NCBI GenBank assembly: GCA_905250115.1
Contig: CAJNOI010000080.1
Span: forward strand, 310,001-374,000
Source: Adineta steineri
Lineage: Eukaryota > Rotifera > Eurotatoria > Adinetida > Adinetidae
DNA: 64,000 nucleotides
Direction of reading: 5' to 3'
Shown here: positions 61,350-64,000 of the stretch, piece by piece
Position numbering within the stretch: the first letter of the stretch is position 1
Layout: each line of letters begins with the position of its first letter
Program-made: the position numbers and the translations under genes
The notes under the pieces: generated by a model
Database searches by the model: none
Seen by the model: the letters and a program-made list of their open reading frames with translations, nothing else
Told to the model about the DNA's origin: nothing

Positions 61350-61801
61350 ATGCTTGTAAAACATTTGTCGGAACCTTGGTTTTCTCTTATTTATTGTGGA
61401 AAAAAAACTGTTGAAGTTCGTCTTGATAAAGGACATTTTTGTTCATTAAAACCATCTGATACAAGTAAACGAATTTAATTCATTAAAAACTTTATGTTCT
61501 TTTTTTTTTTCTATAATATTTAGTTGAATTCTTCAACGACGATTTAGGTTTTAATATTCGACGAAAATTTTGTGTAAAAGTTATATCAGTTGAAAGATTT
61601 GATACATTTGAATTAGCATTAGAAAAACATCTTTCACGCGCTTTACCAACAGTTAAAACAGTTGAATTTGGTTGTAAAATCTTACAAAAAATCTATTCAA
61701 AAGATAACGAATACGATAAATATCCAAAATTAGTTATACATATCGAACGTGTTAGTAGTCTTGTTAACGAATCTATTACACAAAATGACAATAGATCCTA
61801 A
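61350..61801 (+). CDS. ASCH-domain protein
   Basis: Exons are 61350-61464 and 61524-61801, giving 130 residues. ASCH domains have a PUA-like beta-barrel and are thought to bind RNA or act on nucleic acid; some bacterial members are amidohydrolases. The N-terminal HLSEPWFSLIYCGKKTVEVR matches the family's L..PWF.LI..G.KT.E.R signature, with the conserved Lys-Thr-x-Glu-x-Arg intact. A basic KVISVERFDTFELALEK follows. The stop TAA at 61799-61801 lies inside the next gene, whose ATG is at 61785, so the two reading frames overlap by 17 nt on the same strand. The domain call is good; the biochemical role is open. Confidence 0.85.
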
Positions 61802-62906
61802 TGAAATCTTTCCTTTTATTCAATTTAATGGTCAAACACCACGTGAACGTGGCTATGAACATGGTACAATCTTATCAGAACGAATAGATAAATCAATCAA
61901 TATATATCGTGAACAATTTTTGAAAAATAAAAATTTTAATGAAAAATATATTTTAAATTTATGTGAACAATATCGTCGTGGTATATCATTATATTCAAAT
62001 GATTATTTAGAAGAACTTGATTCAATAGCTATTTCATCGCGACAAGATCCATTATGGATAATTGCATTAAATTGTCGATTAGAAATTTTAAATCATTTAT
62101 CATTTGGTATACAAAATGAATGTACAGTTTTATATAATAAAGAAACATGTCAATTAGCTGAAAATTGGGATTGGATTAAAGATTTTCAACATTTAGCATT
62201 TATTAATTATATTAAATCGAATGGAATTTTACAAATGATTGAACCTGGTGTTTTAGCAAAAGTAGGTTTTAATTCATATGGAATAGGAGTTACACTGAAT
62301 TTTGTTGATCCAGTAACTATATCAACAAATCCTTCAAATATTCCATTACATATTTCATTACGTGCTGTACTTGATCAAGCAAAAACTTATGAACAAGCAT
62401 TGGATATATTCAAACAAAATGGACCTGGTTTCGGTGGACATGTACTTGTTGGTATGTTAGGAAATTCAATTGAATTTTTTGTTTTTAAAAATTTATTTTT
62501 CCTAGGTGATGATAAAGGTCAATGTTGTTGTGTTGAATTTCCAGGTGATGAAGTTCATTTTATTCCAGATCATCCATATCATACAAATCATTTCTTATAT
62601 ACAAATAATAATAATGAACATTTTAAAAATACATCACGTTATCAAAATTCATTAGATCGTTATGAACGAGTTAAACAACTTTGGAAAAATAAAACAACAT
62701 TACAATCAATTTTATTTGATTATGATGATAATCAAACATATCCAATATGTAGATCATTTGAACCAAATGATATTGGTCTTGTAGGAACAGTTTGTTCATT
62801 GATTATGAATTTAAAAGAAAGAACAATGAATATAACAAAAGGAAATCCAAGACAAAATCAAAAATTATATGAATTTCAACTTGATGAGAAAGATATGAAT
62901 CAATAA
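61785..62906 (+). CDS. Acyl-CoA:6-aminopenicillanic acid acyltransferase-like (C45) Ntn hydrolase
   Basis: This is a single exon of 373 residues. The family includes fungal isopenicillin-N acyltransferase and the insect beta-alanyl-amine hydrolase Tan; members self-cleave before a catalytic Cys and then transfer or hydrolyse amide-linked acyl groups. Matches are TPRERGYEHG, NCRLEIL, NECTVLYN with candidate nucleophile Cys113, LAENWDW (as QNWDF), GVLAKVGFNSYGIGVTLNF, HISLRAVLD, YHTNHFL and the YPICRSFEPND region. The residue before Cys113 is Glu, where the fungal enzyme has Gly. No signal peptide is seen. It has no introns, unlike most neighbours, which fits a retrocopy or a horizontally acquired gene but does not prove it. 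The substrate is unknown. Confidence 0.9.
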   Translation: MTIDPNEIFPFIQFNGQTPRERGYEHGTILSERIDKSINIYREQFLKNKNFNEKYILNLCEQYRRGISLYSNDYLEELDSIAISSRQDPLWIIALNCRLEILNHLSFGIQNECTVLYNKETCQLAENWDWIKDFQHLAFINYIKSNGILQMIEPGVLAKVGFNSYGIGVTLNFVDPVTISTNPSNIPLHISLRAVLDQAKTYEQALDIFKQNGPGFGGHVLVGMLGNSIEFFVFKNLFFLGDDKGQCCCVEFPGDEVHFIPDHPYHTNHFLYTNNNNEHFKNTSRYQNSLDRYERVKQLWKNKTTLQSILFDYDDNQTYPICRSFEPNDIGLVGTVCSLIMNLKERTMNITKGNPRQNQKLYEFQLDEKDMNQ

Positions 62907-63019
62907 ATTATTGGAGTTTTTTTATTTTACATTCAAAATTCATATTCTATTTCATATGATTCTAAATAAAAATTTTAATAAATAAATTAGCAAGAATATG
63001 ATATAATATTATTATTATT

Positions 63020-64000
63020 TTAATTTTTCTTTGTAAGTTCTAATTGTTTGAATCGTTTTGTATTTTCTACAAGAGCAATTTCTGTTGGTAATCGTTCCAT
63101 GCTCGATGCTCCAAAGAATCCTTTTATACCATGTGTTCGTGCAAGAATATATTGTACATCATCAGGTTCAGCTATTGGACCACCATGACAAAGAACAATA
63201 ACTTGAGGATTGATTTTAATTGAAATATCATGAATAGCTTGAATGAGTGGCACACATTCATCTAATGTATATGAAGATTTAGCTCCAATTGCACCTTTTG
63301 TAGTAACACCCATATGTGCAACGATAATATCTGCTCCAGCTTCTGTCATTTGTCGAGCTTCATCTTCATTGAATACATATGGTGCAGTTACTAAACCAAT
63401 TGAATGAGCTAGACGAATCATTTCAACTTCATGTTCATAACCCATGCCAGTTTCTTCAAGACCCTGACGAAAACGACCATCCATGATGCCAACTGTTGGA
63501 AAATTTTGTACTCCAATGAAACCAGCTTCTTTAATTTGTTTTAATAATTGAGGCATCAATCGAAATGGATCAGTACCACAAACACCAGCAAGAACTGGTG
63601 TATATTTTACAACAGGTAATATTTCACCAGCCATTTCAAAAACAATACCATTAGCATCACTATATGAAAGTAGACCAGCCATTGAACCTCTACCAGCCAT
63701 ACGATATCGTCCTGAATTATAAACTATGAGTAGATCGGCACCACCTTCTTCAATACATTTAGCTGAGAGACCAATACCAGCACCTGAACCAATTATAATT
63801 CGACCTTCATTTATAACAGATTTAAGTCGATCTAAACATTCACGACGATTTTTTGGTTTTGACTTCTTTGTCTTCTCTTCAGCTATTTTTTTATGAGATT
63901 TATGAACTGGTTTGTATTGTATTTGTTCATGTAATGCTTGAACCATAGCATGTGCAAATGATGAATCATTGATTGATTCATCTCTTTCAATAATTTTAAC
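63020..64000 (-). CDS. Tm-1-like / PEP-hydrolase-like TIM-barrel protein (3' part)
   Basis: The frame is open from the window edge to the stop at 63020, so at least the 5' part of the gene lies outside. The visible 326 residues hold a TIM-barrel domain of the phosphoenolpyruvate-hydrolase-like family: IIIGSGAGIGLSAKCIEEGG, NSGRYRMAGRGSMAGLLSYS, VLAGVCGTDPF, GVQNFPTVGIMDG, GADIIVAHMG, VIVLCHGGPI and FGASSMERLPTE. The edge sequence INDSSFAHAMVQALHE matches the end of the UPF0261/Tm-1 N-terminal domain (HINDPAFADA), so the full protein is probably the two-domain Tm-1-type fusion known in plants, fungi and bacteria. No intron is seen. The enzymatic activity of the family is unproven. The 3' end faces the acyltransferase gene, 113 bp away. 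Confidence 0.9.
   Translation of the reverse strand, partial: VKIIERDESINDSSFAHAMVQALHEQIQYKPVHKSHKKIAEEKTKKSKPKNRRECLDRLKSVINEGRIIIGSGAGIGLSAKCIEEGGADLLIVYNSGRYRMAGRGSMAGLLSYSDANGIVFEMAGEILPVVKYTPVLAGVCGTDPFRLMPQLLKQIKEAGFIGVQNFPTVGIMDGRFRQGLEETGMGYEHEVEMIRLAHSIGLVTAPYVFNEDEARQMTEAGADIIVAHMGVTTKGAIGAKSSYTLDECVPLIQAIHDISIKINPQVIVLCHGGPIAEPDDVQYILARTHGIKGFFGASSMERLPTEIALVENTKRFKQLELTKKN

Overview
The window looks like nuclear DNA from a compact, AT-rich animal genome, most likely a bdelloid rotifer. The evidence is many introns of about 45-70 bp with TTTAG- or TATAG-type acceptors, ordinary metazoan genes (akirin, RPL15, RNASEH2C, AKTIP, RFK, WDR59, CLPB, SPATA1), two membrane-anchored pentapeptide-repeat proteins of a kind I associate with rotifers, and closely packed same-strand genes with splice-acceptor-like sequence just before the downstream ATG. 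The taxonomic call is inference. All exon structures were built by eye, keeping GT-AG sites, reading phase and family similarity consistent.

Layout, left half. AKIRIN (+, 0.6-1.4 kb). An SLC22-like transporter with two alternative first exons (+, 3.8-8.5 kb). A pentapeptide-repeat membrane protein (+, 9.7-11.4 kb). About 5 kb with no recognisable gene. A zinc-transporter-family protein with most metal ligands replaced (+, 16.5-18.4 kb). A tight minus-strand trio: chromo-shadow mini-protein, RNASEH2C and RPL15 (21.6-20.1 kb). A small one-pass membrane protein (+, 22.8 kb). Minus-strand AKTIP then RFK (25.7-23.2 kb). A four-span membrane protein (-, 26 kb). Minus-strand CLPB then WDR59 (34.0-27.3 kb), with a tRNA-Gly gene antisense inside a WDR59 intron.

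Right half. A second pentapeptide protein, a Cys-rich mini-protein and a secreted CX3C-X15-CX3C peptide (-, 34.3-36.4 kb). SPATA1 with a 15-nt microexon (+, 37.2-41.4 kb). A secreted charged protein and a disordered 419-residue protein (-, 41.5-45.0 kb). A secreted discoidin protein (+, 48.6-51.1 kb). A degenerate tandem array of about 90-92 bp units covering about 2.6 kb, running in register into the 3' end of a 59-residue prohormone-like secreted peptide gene (-, 52.9-55.7 kb). Decayed Asn-rich coding sequence (about 57.4-58.5 kb). A secreted Gly/Tyr-rich protein with a hydrophobic tail (+, 59.5-60.1 kb). An ASCH-domain gene overlapping by 17 nt the start of an acyl-coenzyme A:6-APA acyltransferase-like (C45) gene (+, 61.3-62.9 kb). 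The 3' part of a Tm-1-like/PEP-hydrolase-like gene that leaves the window (-, 63.0-64.0 kb).

Most genes are unrelated housekeeping or signalling functions. The themes that link them are operon-like packing, many small secreted or membrane peptides, and a family of short non-autonomous repeats that insert into introns. The strongest candidates for something undescribed are the peptide gene with its in-register array and the overlapping ASCH/acyltransferase pair.
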